Positions 7,950 through 16,172 of a DNA stretch of 64,000 bases are shown piece by piece. The DNA lies in contig BPKO01000001.1 of NCBI GenBank assembly GCA_026005175.1, forward strand, positions 992,001-1,056,000, read 5' to 3'. Numbering within the stretch: position 1 is the first letter of the stretch; the number at the start of each line of letters is the position of its first letter. Both the position numbers and the translations under genes were made by a program. The notes under the pieces were generated by a model, which worked only from the letters and a program-made list of their open reading frames with translations, was not told the DNA's origin and searched no databases. The DNA comes from Candidatus Tectimicrobiota bacterium (GTDB lineage Bacteria > Tectomicrobia > Entotheonellia > Entotheonellales > Entotheonellaceae).

Positions 7950-8516
7950 TCAAGAGACCCGCCCCCCGAGGACTTCGAGTAACTGCTTGACAATCTTCGC
8001 CGTTGCCCCCCAGATCAGGTGTCCGTGGTAGTCGAAAAAGTAGCTGCGCACCAAGCGGCCTTCGTAAAGGCGCTCCTCCTCGCGAGGCGGGTTGTGGCGC
8101 TGCAGCCAGGCAAGGGGCACTTCGAGCAGGGTGGCCGTCTCGCGCCGGTCGAGGGTGAAGGGGTAGGGATAGGGAATCAGCCCCACAAAGGGCCGCACCA
8201 GGTAGTTGCTGCTGTTGGTGAGCAAGTCGTCAAGTGCCCCTAGCACCTGCACGTCGGCCGGCTGCAAGCCGATTTCTTCGGCGCTCTCCCGCAAGGCGGT
8301 GTGCAGTAGCGAGGCATCGCCCGCCTCGTGGCCGCCCCCGGGAAAGGCAATCTGGCCGCGGTGGTGCAGCACGGTCTGCGAGCGCTTGACAAATACCACC
8401 CCATAGCCGTCGCCTTGTCGGTACAGGGGCACGAGGACGGCAGCCAGGCGCCGTCCCGGCACCTGCAGGCGTCGCGGCCGGTGGCGCTGCAGAGCCTCTC
8501 TGAGCACTTGCTCCAC
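7950..8516 (-). CDS. CoA-type Nudix hydrolase
   Basis: 188-residue Nudix pyrophosphohydrolase, most like NudL/CoA diphosphatases, which cleave coenzyme A and its derivatives to 3',5'-ADP and 4'-phosphopantetheine. The Nudix box is intact: GGGHEAGD, then TALRESAEEIGL, with the metal-binding REXXEE glutamates. The LLTNSSNYLVRPFVG segment downstream is typical of the CoA subgroup. It ends four bases from the cspA-side hairpin and starts just after the stop of a CoA-thioesterase gene, so both may act on CoA metabolites. The substrate is inferred from subgroup motifs. Confidence 0.88.
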   Translation of the reverse strand: MEQVLREALQRHRPRRLQVPGRRLAAVLVPLYRQGDGYGVVFVKRSQTVLHHRGQIAFPGGGHEAGDASLLHTALRESAEEIGLQPADVQVLGALDDLLTNSSNYLVRPFVGLIPYPYPFTLDRRETATLLEVPLAWLQRHNPPREEERLYEGRLVRSYFFDYHGHLIWGATAKIVKQLLEVLGGRVS

Positions 8517-8518
8517 GG

Positions 8519-8890
8519 TTACTGCCCGTGCTTGCCGATCTGTACCACGGCGCGGCGGTGGGTACCTTCGCCGATTTTCTTTTCCTCGTCGAAGGCCTCG
8601 ACTTTGAAGCGCAGCTTGCGGCCGTCGACTTCGAGCAGCTCGGCCCGCGCCGTCACCCGCTTGCCCTTGGGCGTGGGGGCAAAGTGCTTGACGTTTACCT
8701 CAAATCCCACCGTGGTATGGCCTTCGGGCAAGGCGGCCTGGACCGCTTCGATGCCGGCGCGCTCCATCATGGAAATCATCGACGGCGTCGACAGCACCCC
8801 CTCGCCGCCCACGTGCTTGACCACCATGCTGTCATCGACCACGGCGCTCACTTCGGCGCTCAGCCCCGGCTTGAGGTTGGGAAAGGTCAT
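8519..8890 (-). CDS. FlK-like hotdog thioesterase
   Basis: 123-residue single hotdog-fold protein resembling fluoroacetyl-CoA thioesterase FlK and related TlkK-type enzymes. From the ATG at 8890, Thr35 (in LSTPSM), Glu43 (in MMERAG) and His69 (in VKHFAP) have the same spacing as the FlK catalytic residues Thr42, Glu50 and His76. A further GEGTHRRAVV motif near the C-terminus is also family-typical. An earlier ATG at 8974 would add 28 residues without family similarity. A TATGAT box on the minus strand at 8963-8968 could be its -10, though no clear -35 is seen. It lies just upstream of the CoA Nudix gene. A general acyl-CoA housekeeping role is more likely than fluoroacetate resistance. Confidence 0.82.
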   Translation of the reverse strand: MTFPNLKPGLSAEVSAVVDDSMVVKHVGGEGVLSTPSMISMMERAGIEAVQAALPEGHTTVGFEVNVKHFAPTPKGKRVTARAELLEVDGRKLRFKVEAFDEEKKIGEGTHRRAVVQIGKHGQ

Positions 8891-9067
8891 CGCCGCTCTC
8901 CTGTTCTCCGTGTGCACCACGCGTTCTGGAAGGCTATACTGGCAAAGCAGAATATCGTTTTCATCATAGCACACGCTGGGGCGCGGCTCTAGCGGCCCTT
9001 GCGGCGTGCGGCTTGTCAGCGGCGATGAGGTACGCTAAGGTATGCGAGTCCAGGAGGGAGACCTGCC

Positions 9068-10045
9068 GTGCTGCAGACGCGACACCAGCTCAAGATGGCC
9101 CGCGTGCGCCGCGTGTTGCTCGGCACCCTGGTGGCCAACTGGAGCGTGGCCCTGGCCAAGCTGCTGGTGGGGTTTGTCAGCGGCACCATGAGCCTCATTG
9201 CCGACGGCTTTCACTCGGTGCTCGACGGTTCCTCCAACATCATCGGCCTCATCAGCATCAAAGCTGCCGCCAAGCCCGCTGACACGCGCTACCCTTACGG
9301 GCGGCGCAAGTACGAAACGTTTGCCGCTGTCGGCATCTGCATGCTGCTCGTCCTCTCCTGCTACGAGATCGTCAAAGAGGCGGTGCGGCGCTTCTGGACG
9401 GGCAGTGCTCCGGAGGTGGGACCGCTCAGCTTCGTGGTTATCGTCAGCAGCATGGTGATCAACCACCTCGTGGCCACTTACGAGCGGCGGCGCGGCGAAG
9501 AGCTCAAAAGCGCCGTGCTGGTGGCCGACGCCCATCACACCCACAGCGACGTCTATGGCTCGCTGGCGGTGCTGCTGTCGCTGGTGGCCATCCGCCTGGG
9601 TTATCCCCTTTTCGACGTTTTTGCCGCTCTTTTTATCGTTGGGCTGATCGGCCGTGCTATCTGGCACATCCTCTCCGAGAGTCTGCACACCCTGATGGAC
9701 ATCTCCCGCTTGCCGGCAGAGGAAATCGAGGCCATTGCCCTGAGCGTGCCCGGCGTGCGGGAATGCCACAATATCCGCTCGCGCGGCCTGGAGGACGCCG
9801 TCTACATCGACTTGCACATCGGCGTCGATCCGCACTTGCCCATCGAAGAAGCCCACAACATCGGCTGCGAAGTGGAGCGGCGCCTGCTTTCGACGCTAGA
9901 AGGCGTCACCGACGTCGTCGTCCACACCGAGCCGGCGCGCAGCTTGCACCAAGTGGTGCCCGACGAGGCCCTGCGCCGCAGCGTGTCAACCCGTGCCGGT
10001 ACCGAGTCCCGCAGCTCGGCGCCTCCAGATCCTTGCCACCCGTGA
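9068..10045 (+). CDS. cation diffusion facilitator (FieF/CzcD family)
   Basis: 325-residue divalent-cation/proton antiporter of the CDF family. Six hydrophobic helices span about residues 12-215, with transport-site residues in ADGFHSVLDG (helix 2) and DAHHTHSD (helix 5), followed by a cytoplasmic ferredoxin-like domain containing VPGVRECHNIRSR and VVVHTEP. The GTG start at 9068 is preceded by AGGAGGGA. Substrates in this family are Zn2+, Fe2+, Cd2+, Co2+ or Mn2+; the HD-rich site leans to Zn or Fe, but this is not decided by sequence. A roughly 35-residue C-terminal tail is unusual and of low complexity. It ends almost on top of the next gene, suggesting an operon. Confidence 0.88.
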   Translation: MLQTRHQLKMARVRRVLLGTLVANWSVALAKLLVGFVSGTMSLIADGFHSVLDGSSNIIGLISIKAAAKPADTRYPYGRRKYETFAAVGICMLLVLSCYEIVKEAVRRFWTGSAPEVGPLSFVVIVSSMVINHLVATYERRRGEELKSAVLVADAHHTHSDVYGSLAVLLSLVAIRLGYPLFDVFAALFIVGLIGRAIWHILSESLHTLMDISRLPAEEIEAIALSVPGVRECHNIRSRGLEDAVYIDLHIGVDPHLPIEEAHNIGCEVERRLLSTLEGVTDVVVHTEPARSLHQVVPDEALRRSVSTRAGTESRSSAPPDPCHP

Positions 10046-10052
10046 GGTGACC

Positions 10053-11024
10053 GTGGAACGCGACCCGTCCCGAATGCTCCTGCCCCCGCTTGCCGGCAGC
10101 GGCCTAGCCCCTGAACCGGTAAGCGTGCGCCCGCCGAGCGAAGCCCATAGCGTGCTTCTGCGCGTGACCCGGGGCTGTGCCTGGAACCGCTGCACTTACT
10201 GCGGCCTCTACCGCGACGTCCCTTCTAGCCAGCGCAGCGTGGAGGAAATCACTCAGGACCTTGCCCTGCTGGCCTTGCAGCAGCGGCAGCCAGTGCGCAC
10301 GGTGTTCCTTGGTGACGGCGATGCCCTGGAGCTCGACACCGCCTCCTTGGAAGCGGTACTGCACCAAGTGCGCGCCTGCTTTCCTGCCGTGGAGCGGATC
10401 ACCGCTTACGCCACGGCGCTGAGCGTGCAGGCCAAAAGCGACGGCGAGCTGCGGCGCCTGCGGCAAGCCGGGCTGCAGCGCCTGCACATTGGCCTGGAAT
10501 CGGGCGACGACACCATCCTACGCGACGTGCTTAAAGGCGTCAGCGCGGCAGAGATGATCGAGGCAGGACAGCGCGTGCGCGCTGCCGGCATCGAGCTGTC
10601 GTTCTACGTCATGCTGGGCTTGGGGGGCATTGAGCGCTGGCAGGCGCACGTGCAGGGCACGGCGCGCGTGCTCAACCGCGTCGATCCAGAGTGGATCCGC
10701 CTGCGCACCTTGGCTTACGACCCGCGGGCGCCGCTTTTTAGCCGTCTCGACGCGCGCGCCGGGCGGTTCGTGCTCAAGCTGCCCCAGGGGCGCTACCGCG
10801 AAGTGCAGACGCCGCTTGGCCTCCTGCACGAGCTGCACGCGCTGCTACAGCAGCTCACCGAGGCCCATGGCATAATCGTCGCCGACCACCACACCAACCC
10901 CCTTGCGGACTTTGCCGGCAAGCTGCCGGAAGCGCGAGCGCGGCTGCTGCGCCAGGTGGAAGCCCGCATGGCGGAAGTGGCGGCAGGCCGCGTGCGCCTG
11001 CCGCGGCTGCCTTCTTACCTGTAA
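10053..11024 (+). CDS. radical SAM protein (B12-type Elp3/MiaB-like family)
   Basis: About 323 residues. The iron-sulfur motif is RGCAWNRCTYCGLY, a C-X4-C-X2-C spacing rather than the usual C-X3-C-X2-C; this longer spacing recurs in a group of uncharacterised COG1032-like proteins. Downstream are FLGDGDAL, LHIGLESGDD (SAM-binding GXIXGXXE-type strand) and MLGLGG, all typical of the radical SAM barrel. GTG at 10053 (preceded by GAGG) is my preferred start; GTG at 10047 is possible. It directly follows the cation transporter. The product and substrate are unknown. Confidence 0.82.
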   Translation: MERDPSRMLLPPLAGSGLAPEPVSVRPPSEAHSVLLRVTRGCAWNRCTYCGLYRDVPSSQRSVEEITQDLALLALQQRQPVRTVFLGDGDALELDTASLEAVLHQVRACFPAVERITAYATALSVQAKSDGELRRLRQAGLQRLHIGLESGDDTILRDVLKGVSAAEMIEAGQRVRAAGIELSFYVMLGLGGIERWQAHVQGTARVLNRVDPEWIRLRTLAYDPRAPLFSRLDARAGRFVLKLPQGRYREVQTPLGLLHELHALLQQLTEAHGIIVADHHTNPLADFAGKLPEARARLLRQVEARMAEVAAGRVRLPRLPSYL

Positions 11025-11111
11025 GCCGCGACGAGGTCTGCTTGCGGCCGCTCCGCCTGGCCGCTTCCAAGGTCGCTCCCGCCGCGGCGCTGGCGGCTGG
11101 CGCTGCGCGGA

Positions 11112-12029
11112 TTACTCTAAGCGCCGGATGGCGGCAAGCAGCGGCTGCTGCAAGTCAACGCCAAGCTGGCGGCGACTCTGCGCGGCTTCGGCTTCCAGGC
11201 GGGGCAAAGCGGCCAAAAGCAGCGCGCGTCCTGCCTCCGGCCCCAGAGCGTCGAGAATCCCGGGAAGGAGCACCTCCTCTACCGTCTCCGGCCGCAGGCC
11301 ATAGACGGCGGCGAGCCGCTGCAGCACGTCGCCCAGCTCGGCGCCTTCCACCAGGCTATGCAAGTCGACGATGGTGGCCTGGGGGCACTCTGCCTCCGGC
11401 TGGCGTACCAGCACGTTCCACGGGCTGGGGTCGGCGGTAAACAGGCGGCGGTCGAGGCCGTCCCAGAGGCGGGTAAAGCTGGCCACCGCAAGGCGCGCCA
11501 GCGCCGTGCGCCGGCGGTGGTAGGCCTCGGCGTCGAGCCGGCCCGCCAGCCAGGCTTCCTCGGCACGCAGGATGAGGCGCTCGACCGAGACGCCGGGGAC
11601 AAATTCCTCCACCATCAGGCAACACGGCTCGCCGCTGGCGTCGCGCCAGTGCCATAGGCCGCCGCAGCGCGGAAAGAGGCCAGGGGCACGCTGGGACAGG
11701 CGTTCGGCAAGGGCAGCAAGGCGGGCCAGCAGTGCTAGGGTCGCCTCTTCGTCTGACGGTGTGCCAAGCGTGTTCCTGAGGCGGCGGCGGGGAAGCTTAC
11801 AGATCAGGAAGTGCGTCTGACCCTCGGCCAGGGTGGCCGCCATCCGGTAGACGGCCATCGCTCCGCCCGTGGCCAGCAAAGACGCGCCAACGCTCTGCAC
11901 GGCGCCGGCGTCTACGGCGTAGAGCCGCTGCAGGGCATGGCCGATAAAGTTATACCGGGCCTGTGCCGCGGCGAGCACCACGGCGTGGGCAGCGGGAGGC
12001 GTTTCCTCCCAGCGCAGGGTGGCGGGCAC
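11112..12029 (-). CDS. putative kinase-like (APH-fold) protein
   Basis: 305 residues with no name I can assign. The C-terminal half contains FTADPSPWNVLV about 25 residues before IVDLHSLVE, an arrangement like the catalytic loop (D-X4-N) and metal-binding Asp of aminoglycoside phosphotransferase / lipopolysaccharide kinase folds; the usual His before the catalytic Asp is replaced. An N-terminal region with MAVYRMAATLAEGQTHFLICKLP could hold the ATP-binding lysine (ICK). These features suggest a small-molecule or lipid kinase, or a degenerate relative. It is 10 bases downstream of tatA and co-directional with it. Confidence in the gene is high, in the function low. Confidence 0.6.
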   Translation of the reverse strand: MPATLRWEETPPAAHAVVLAAAQARYNFIGHALQRLYAVDAGAVQSVGASLLATGGAMAVYRMAATLAEGQTHFLICKLPRRRLRNTLGTPSDEEATLALLARLAALAERLSQRAPGLFPRCGGLWHWRDASGEPCCLMVEEFVPGVSVERLILRAEEAWLAGRLDAEAYHRRRTALARLAVASFTRLWDGLDRRLFTADPSPWNVLVRQPEAECPQATIVDLHSLVEGAELGDVLQRLAAVYGLRPETVEEVLLPGILDALGPEAGRALLLAALPRLEAEAAQSRRQLGVDLQQPLLAAIRRLE

Positions 12030-12039
12030 GGTCTCAGGT

Positions 12040-12246
12040 CTAGCCCTGTTCTTTGCTTTCGACTTTGCTCTCGACTTTCTTGGGCTCTTCCTTCACCTCT
12101 TCCTCAACGCTCTGCTCTGTGGCCCGCTTGAACTCGCGGATGCCTTTGCCAAGGCCGCGGCCAATCTCCGGGAGCTTTTTGGCGCCAAAGAGCACCATGA
12201 TGATGAGGAAGATGAGGATGAGCTCTTGCACCCCCAGACCAAACAT
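12040..12246 (-). CDS. tatA: Sec-independent translocase TatA
   Basis: 68-residue pore-forming subunit of the twin-arginine translocation system, which exports folded proteins. It has one N-terminal membrane helix (about residues 7-20), the FGAKKLPEIGRGLGKGIREF hinge and amphipathic helix that defines TatA/E, and a Glu/Lys-rich soluble tail. No tatB or tatC is nearby, so it must work with components encoded elsewhere. It stands between the MetE-like gene (84 bases upstream) and the kinase-like gene. Confidence 0.95.
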   Translation of the reverse strand: MFGLGVQELILIFLIIMVLFGAKKLPEIGRGLGKGIREFKRATEQSVEEEVKEEPKKVESKVESKEQG

Positions 12247-12329
12247 ACGCCCTCCTCATGGTGCCATGCGGGTTTTGCCCCATTATACGCCAAGTCGCAC
12301 GGCCTCGCCACCCCGCCCTCGGCACCGCC

Positions 12330-13355
12330 TTACCCGGCCAGCTCGCGGCGCACCAGCTGGGCGGCGGCCACCATGCGCTGCAGCTTGAGCACCGCCAGCC
12401 AGCGCGGCAGCTGGAAGAAGCCGCAGTCGGGGTTGATGTAGACTTTCTCCGGCTCGATGTACTGCAGGGCTTCGCGGATACGCGCGGCGATTTCTTCGGC
12501 CGGCTCGACGTAGAAGGACTTGACGTCCACCACCCCCAGGCCGAGCTCTCGGTCACCGCAGAACGCCTTGACGCGTTCGATTTCTTTCATCTCGCGATTG
12601 GCAAACTCGAAAACGAACTGGTCGGCCCGCGCCTCGTGGAAAGCAGGGAAAAGCGGGGCGTAGCGCCGCGGCCCGCGCGGCCGGCTGGCGAGGTTGCCAA
12701 AGCAGATGTGCAGGGCGATTTTGGCCTGCACGCCCTCCACGGCAGCGTTGAAGAGCTCGAGGTAGTCGCGGGCGCTGCCGGGGATGATGGCGTAAGAGGG
12801 CTCGTCGATCTGGATGAAGTCTGCCCCTGCCGCCACCAGCGCCTTGAGCTCGCGGTTGATCACCGGTACGAACTCCCAGCTCAGCTCCAGGCGGTCCTTG
12901 TATACGGTGGTGTCGTGGAGCTGGATGTGGATGCCCAGGGTGAGTGGTCCGGGACAGGTGACTTTGAGGGGTTTGCGGGTCACCTGGCGGGCGTACTGGA
13001 ACTCCTCGACGATGCCTAGTCCCTCGGGGACGGTAATGCGCTCGACGGGGCGGTAGCGCGGCGGCATGTCGTAGCCATAGACCCCTACCTTGCGCAGGTC
13101 GGGCTGGCGCTCCAGGCCTTGCATGCGCTGGTAGAAGCTCTGCACGAAGTACCAGCGGCGCATCTCGCCGTCGGTGATGATGTCCACGCCGGCGCGCTCC
13201 TGGTCGAAAATGGCAATGTGCACGCCGTCGTTGAATGTCTCGCGCGTGTCGGTGATACCGTACTGCCCCTGCTTGATGGCCTCAAGGGCCGTCCAGAACC
13301 AGCTCGGGTAGGCGTGGCTGCCCACCACCGTGGTGGGAAGAAGAAGCGCGGCCAT
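12330..13355 (-). CDS. MetE C-terminal-like methyltransferase
   Basis: 341-residue cobalamin-independent methionine synthase-type barrel, the size of the catalytic domain alone (full MetE is about 750). The zinc ligands can be seen: His and Cys in LHICFGN, a downstream Glu in FEFANRE and Cys in NPDCGFF. It begins VVGSHAYPSWF, as in the short MetE-like proteins that use varied methyl donors or handle thiol alkyl groups (for example epoxyalkane:CoM transferase relatives). It is followed by tatA and preceded at 13 bases by an enoyl-CoA hydratase, so it may serve a catabolic rather than methionine pathway. The substrate is unknown. Confidence 0.8.
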   Translation of the reverse strand: MAALLLPTTVVGSHAYPSWFWTALEAIKQGQYGITDTRETFNDGVHIAIFDQERAGVDIITDGEMRRWYFVQSFYQRMQGLERQPDLRKVGVYGYDMPPRYRPVERITVPEGLGIVEEFQYARQVTRKPLKVTCPGPLTLGIHIQLHDTTVYKDRLELSWEFVPVINRELKALVAAGADFIQIDEPSYAIIPGSARDYLELFNAAVEGVQAKIALHICFGNLASRPRGPRRYAPLFPAFHEARADQFVFEFANREMKEIERVKAFCGDRELGLGVVDVKSFYVEPAEEIAARIREALQYIEPEKVYINPDCGFFQLPRWLAVLKLQRMVAAAQLVRRELAG

Positions 13356-13367
13356 GACCTGCCTCCC

Positions 13368-14148
13368 TCAGCGGCCCTGCCAGCGCGGCGGGCGCTTTTC
13401 GGCAAAGGCGCGCGGGCCTTCCACCGTGTCCTGGGAGCGCCGCATTTTGAGGACCTCGGAGTAGTTGAGGTGGAGGGCCACCTCCAGGGGGTAGCCCAGG
13501 CCCATAAGTGCAGCTTGCTTGGTGGCACGAATGGAAAGCGGGGCGCACTCCAGGATCTCGTTGGCCCAGCGCTCCGCGGTGGGCATGAGCTCGGCCAGGG
13601 GCACCACTTCGTTAACGATGCCCCAGCGGTGCGCTTCCTGGGCCGTCATGTGGCGGCCGGTGAGCATATAGCCCATGGCGATCTTGTGCGGCATCATGCG
13701 CGGCAGGCGGTGCACGCCGCCGGCACCGGCCATGAGGCCCACGCGCGGCTCGGGCAGGCCCAGGCGGGCGTGCTCGGCGGCAATAATAATGTCACAGGCC
13801 AAGGCCATCTCAAAGCCGCCTCCCAGGGCGTAGCCGTTGACGGCGGCGATGATCGGCTTCCAGCAGGTAGTGCGGTGGGTGAGGCCGCCAAAACCGCTTT
13901 CTGCCATGCGCACCTCGCCCATGCCGTGCTCGGCGGTGTATTTCAGGTCGTTGCCGGCAGAAAAGGCCTTGTCCCCGGCGCCGGTCAAAATGCCCACCCA
14001 CACCTCGGGGGTCGCGCTCGAAGTCGTTCCAGATCTCGTGCAGCTCGAAGTTGGCCGGCGGGTGCAGGGCGTTCATGCGCTCCGGGCGGTTAATTGTGAC
14101 AATGGCGATGCGCCCTTTTTTCTCGTAGCGAGCAAACTGGTAAGCCAT
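13368..14148 (-). CDS. enoyl-CoA hydratase/isomerase family (frame break)
   Basis: Crotonase-fold acyl-CoA enzyme of about 259 residues. The N-terminal piece (ATG at 14148, MAYQFARYEKKGRIAIVTIN) and the rest are in different frames; removing one base of the five-G run at 14007-14011 restores FERDPEVWVGILTGAGDKAF. Family signatures are present: GAGDKAFSAGNDLK (oxyanion hole strand), ALGGGFEMALACD and LPEPRVGLMAGAGGVHRLPR with the catalytic-site Glu. It sits between the dehydratase-like gene and the MetE-like gene in one minus-strand unit, suggesting a shared acyl-CoA pathway. The break is most likely a sequencing error. Confidence 0.85.
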
Positions 14149-14172
14149 CCCTTTCTCCTTGCGTACGAGTCA

Positions 14173-15286
14173 TCAGCCGTGGCGGCTGGGAAGCTCGGCC
14201 TCGGCTTTACCCTGGGCGGTAATTTCGCCCCGCTGGTTCTCCGCCCACAAGTCACAGGCCACCAGGAACTTGCCCTGACGCGTGAACTTGTCGGTGACCA
14301 CCCCGCGGATCCAGGTGGTGTCGCCCACCAGGTTGAAGCGGCGCACCTGCACGTCGAGCACGCGCAGGAAGCCGTCGTCGCCGATCCAGTTGGTCATCAA
14401 GTGGCCAAACCAGGAAACCCGCTGCGGCCCGTAGTCGTAGGCGCCGGGAACGCCCACTTCGCGGGCGAAGTCAGAATCCCAGTGCACGCGCTCCGGCACG
14501 TCGGGCACGCCGTAGGCATCGACAACAGCCGCGGCGGGGTGGCGGCGGCGATACGCCAGGGCCAGGCGGTGGGCGCGGTTAAACAGCCCGCCCCAGCCGA
14601 TGAGCCAGGCAATGATGTCGGTCACGGTGAGCGGCCCCTTTCACCACCGGCGTCAGCTCCTCGCCAACGCGTACGTCTTCCCAGTAGCGCGGCGTGGCGC
14701 CGCGCACCACCTCGGCGTCGTAATCGGCCTCGATGCGAGCGATCTCTTCCGGGGTGTAGCGGGCGCGCTCGATCCCCCGATACTTGCCCTGCTCGCGGGC
14801 CGTGTCGCGCTCGGCACGTACCCCAAAAGCGCGCGCTGTGGCCACCACCACCCCCTCCTGGTTAGTAAATGTGGTATCATATGACTGCAGAATGGTGCGC
14901 CGGGCAAAGGCACTGCGCTTTTCCTCCAGCCCGCTCAGCACGCTGGTGGCGGTGATGGCGTCATTGACCCGGATGGGGTGGAACCACTCAAAGCGCGTGC
15001 CGGCGTACATGGTGTGGATGCCAGGCAGGCCGCCGAACTGGCCGCTGCAGACGTCGTCCATGGCGTAAAGAATGCACGGCGGGGCCAGGAGGCAGCCGTA
15101 GCGGGTGGTGGCGGCGTAGGCAGGGTCGGTCCACAGGGGGTTGTCGTCGCCGATGCCATACGCAAAGTGGCGGATGGCGTCCTGGGTGGCCACCTGAATA
15201 TGGGGGTGGCGGCGGCGGACGGGCACCCCCAGGCGCTGCCGCAGCGCGTCCAGGGCCTCTTCGGTGATCTTCGGGTATTTGGGCAT
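14173..15286 (-). CDS. double-hotdog MaoC/FAS1-like dehydratase (frame break)
   Basis: About 370 residues containing two hotdog domains. The first has FAYGIGDDNPLWTDPAYA, the MaoC-like hydratase loop with Trp where the catalytic His usually sits, and FEWFHPIRVNDAI; the second has VHWDSDFAREVGVPGAYDYG. The two halves are in different frames, joined as VVKGPLTVTDIIAWLIGW after removing one base from the C run at 14635-14638. The ATG at 15286 follows AGAAGAGG. It probably hydrates or dehydrates an acyl-CoA, in keeping with the downstream enoyl-CoA hydratase, but the substrate is not clear. Confidence 0.8.
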
Positions 15287-15453
15287 AGACAAGCCTCTTC
15301 TTGCTGGCAACCCTCGCACTTGCCCGCACAGTATGCCGGGAATGCGGCCGGAGTGCAAGCGGATCGGCCGGGCGGGAAAAGGCGTTGCGTTTTTCGCCAG
15401 TTCTGCTACCCTCAGGGAGGCGGTGGCCCTGGCCTCCGCCATGGAAGGCGACC

Positions 15454-16172
15454 ATGCCTGCAGCCGACTACCATCAGCGCATCAAGGACTGGCCGGAGGA
15501 CGAGCGGCCGCGGGAGCGCCTCTTGCAGTACGGCGAGGCGAGCCTGTCGGACGCCCAGTTGCTGGCCATTGTGCTGCGCACCGGCGACCACGCCAGCGGC
15601 GCCACGGCCCTTGACCTGGCGCGGCGCCTGCTGTCCGCTTTCGGGGGCGACTTGGGGGCGCTGAGTGCGGCGTCGGTAAAGGAGCTGTGTGCCGTTTCCG
15701 GGGTAGGCATGGCCAAGGCGTGCGAAGTCAAAGCGGCGCTGGAGCTCGGACGGCGGTTGGTGGCCCGGCAGCAGGGGCCGCTGGTGCAGTTTCGCTCCAG
15801 CCGCGAGGTGGCCAACTACTACATGCCGCTGCTGGCAGACAAGAAGCGCGAGCAGTTCCAAGTGGTGCTGCTCGACCGCAAGAACCGCGTGCTGCGCGAC
15901 GTGGTGGTGTCGCAGGGGTCGCTGACGGCCAGCATCGTTCACCCGCGCGAGGTGTTCAACCCGGCAATCCGCGACGCTGCGGCCGCGGTGATCTGTATCC
16001 ACAACCATCCCAGCGGTGATCCCTCCCCGAGCCGCGAAGACCGGGCGCTGACGGCGCGGCTGGTGGCCGCGGGGCCCGGCTGCTGGGCATCGAGGTGCTC
16101 GACCATATCATCGTCGGCCGGGGCACCTACCTGAGTTTTGCCGATGAGGGGTGGCTTGAGCATGGACAGTGA
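15454..16172 (+). CDS. radC: DNA repair protein RadC / JAB1 family (frame break)
   Basis: About 239 residues, with an N-terminal helix-hairpin-helix region ([25 protein letters not shown]) and a C-terminal JAB1/MPN metalloprotease-like domain with [11 protein letters not shown]. The frame breaks at 16071-16077: the C-terminus [24 protein letters not shown] lies in another frame. Removing two C's from GGGGCCCGG gives the family-standard AAGRLLGIEV; adding one base would also restore frame but leaves an extra residue. The ATG at 15454 fits the family N-terminus. The stop (16170-16172) overlaps the purF start. Biochemical function of RadC proteins is unsettled despite the name. Confidence 0.85.
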
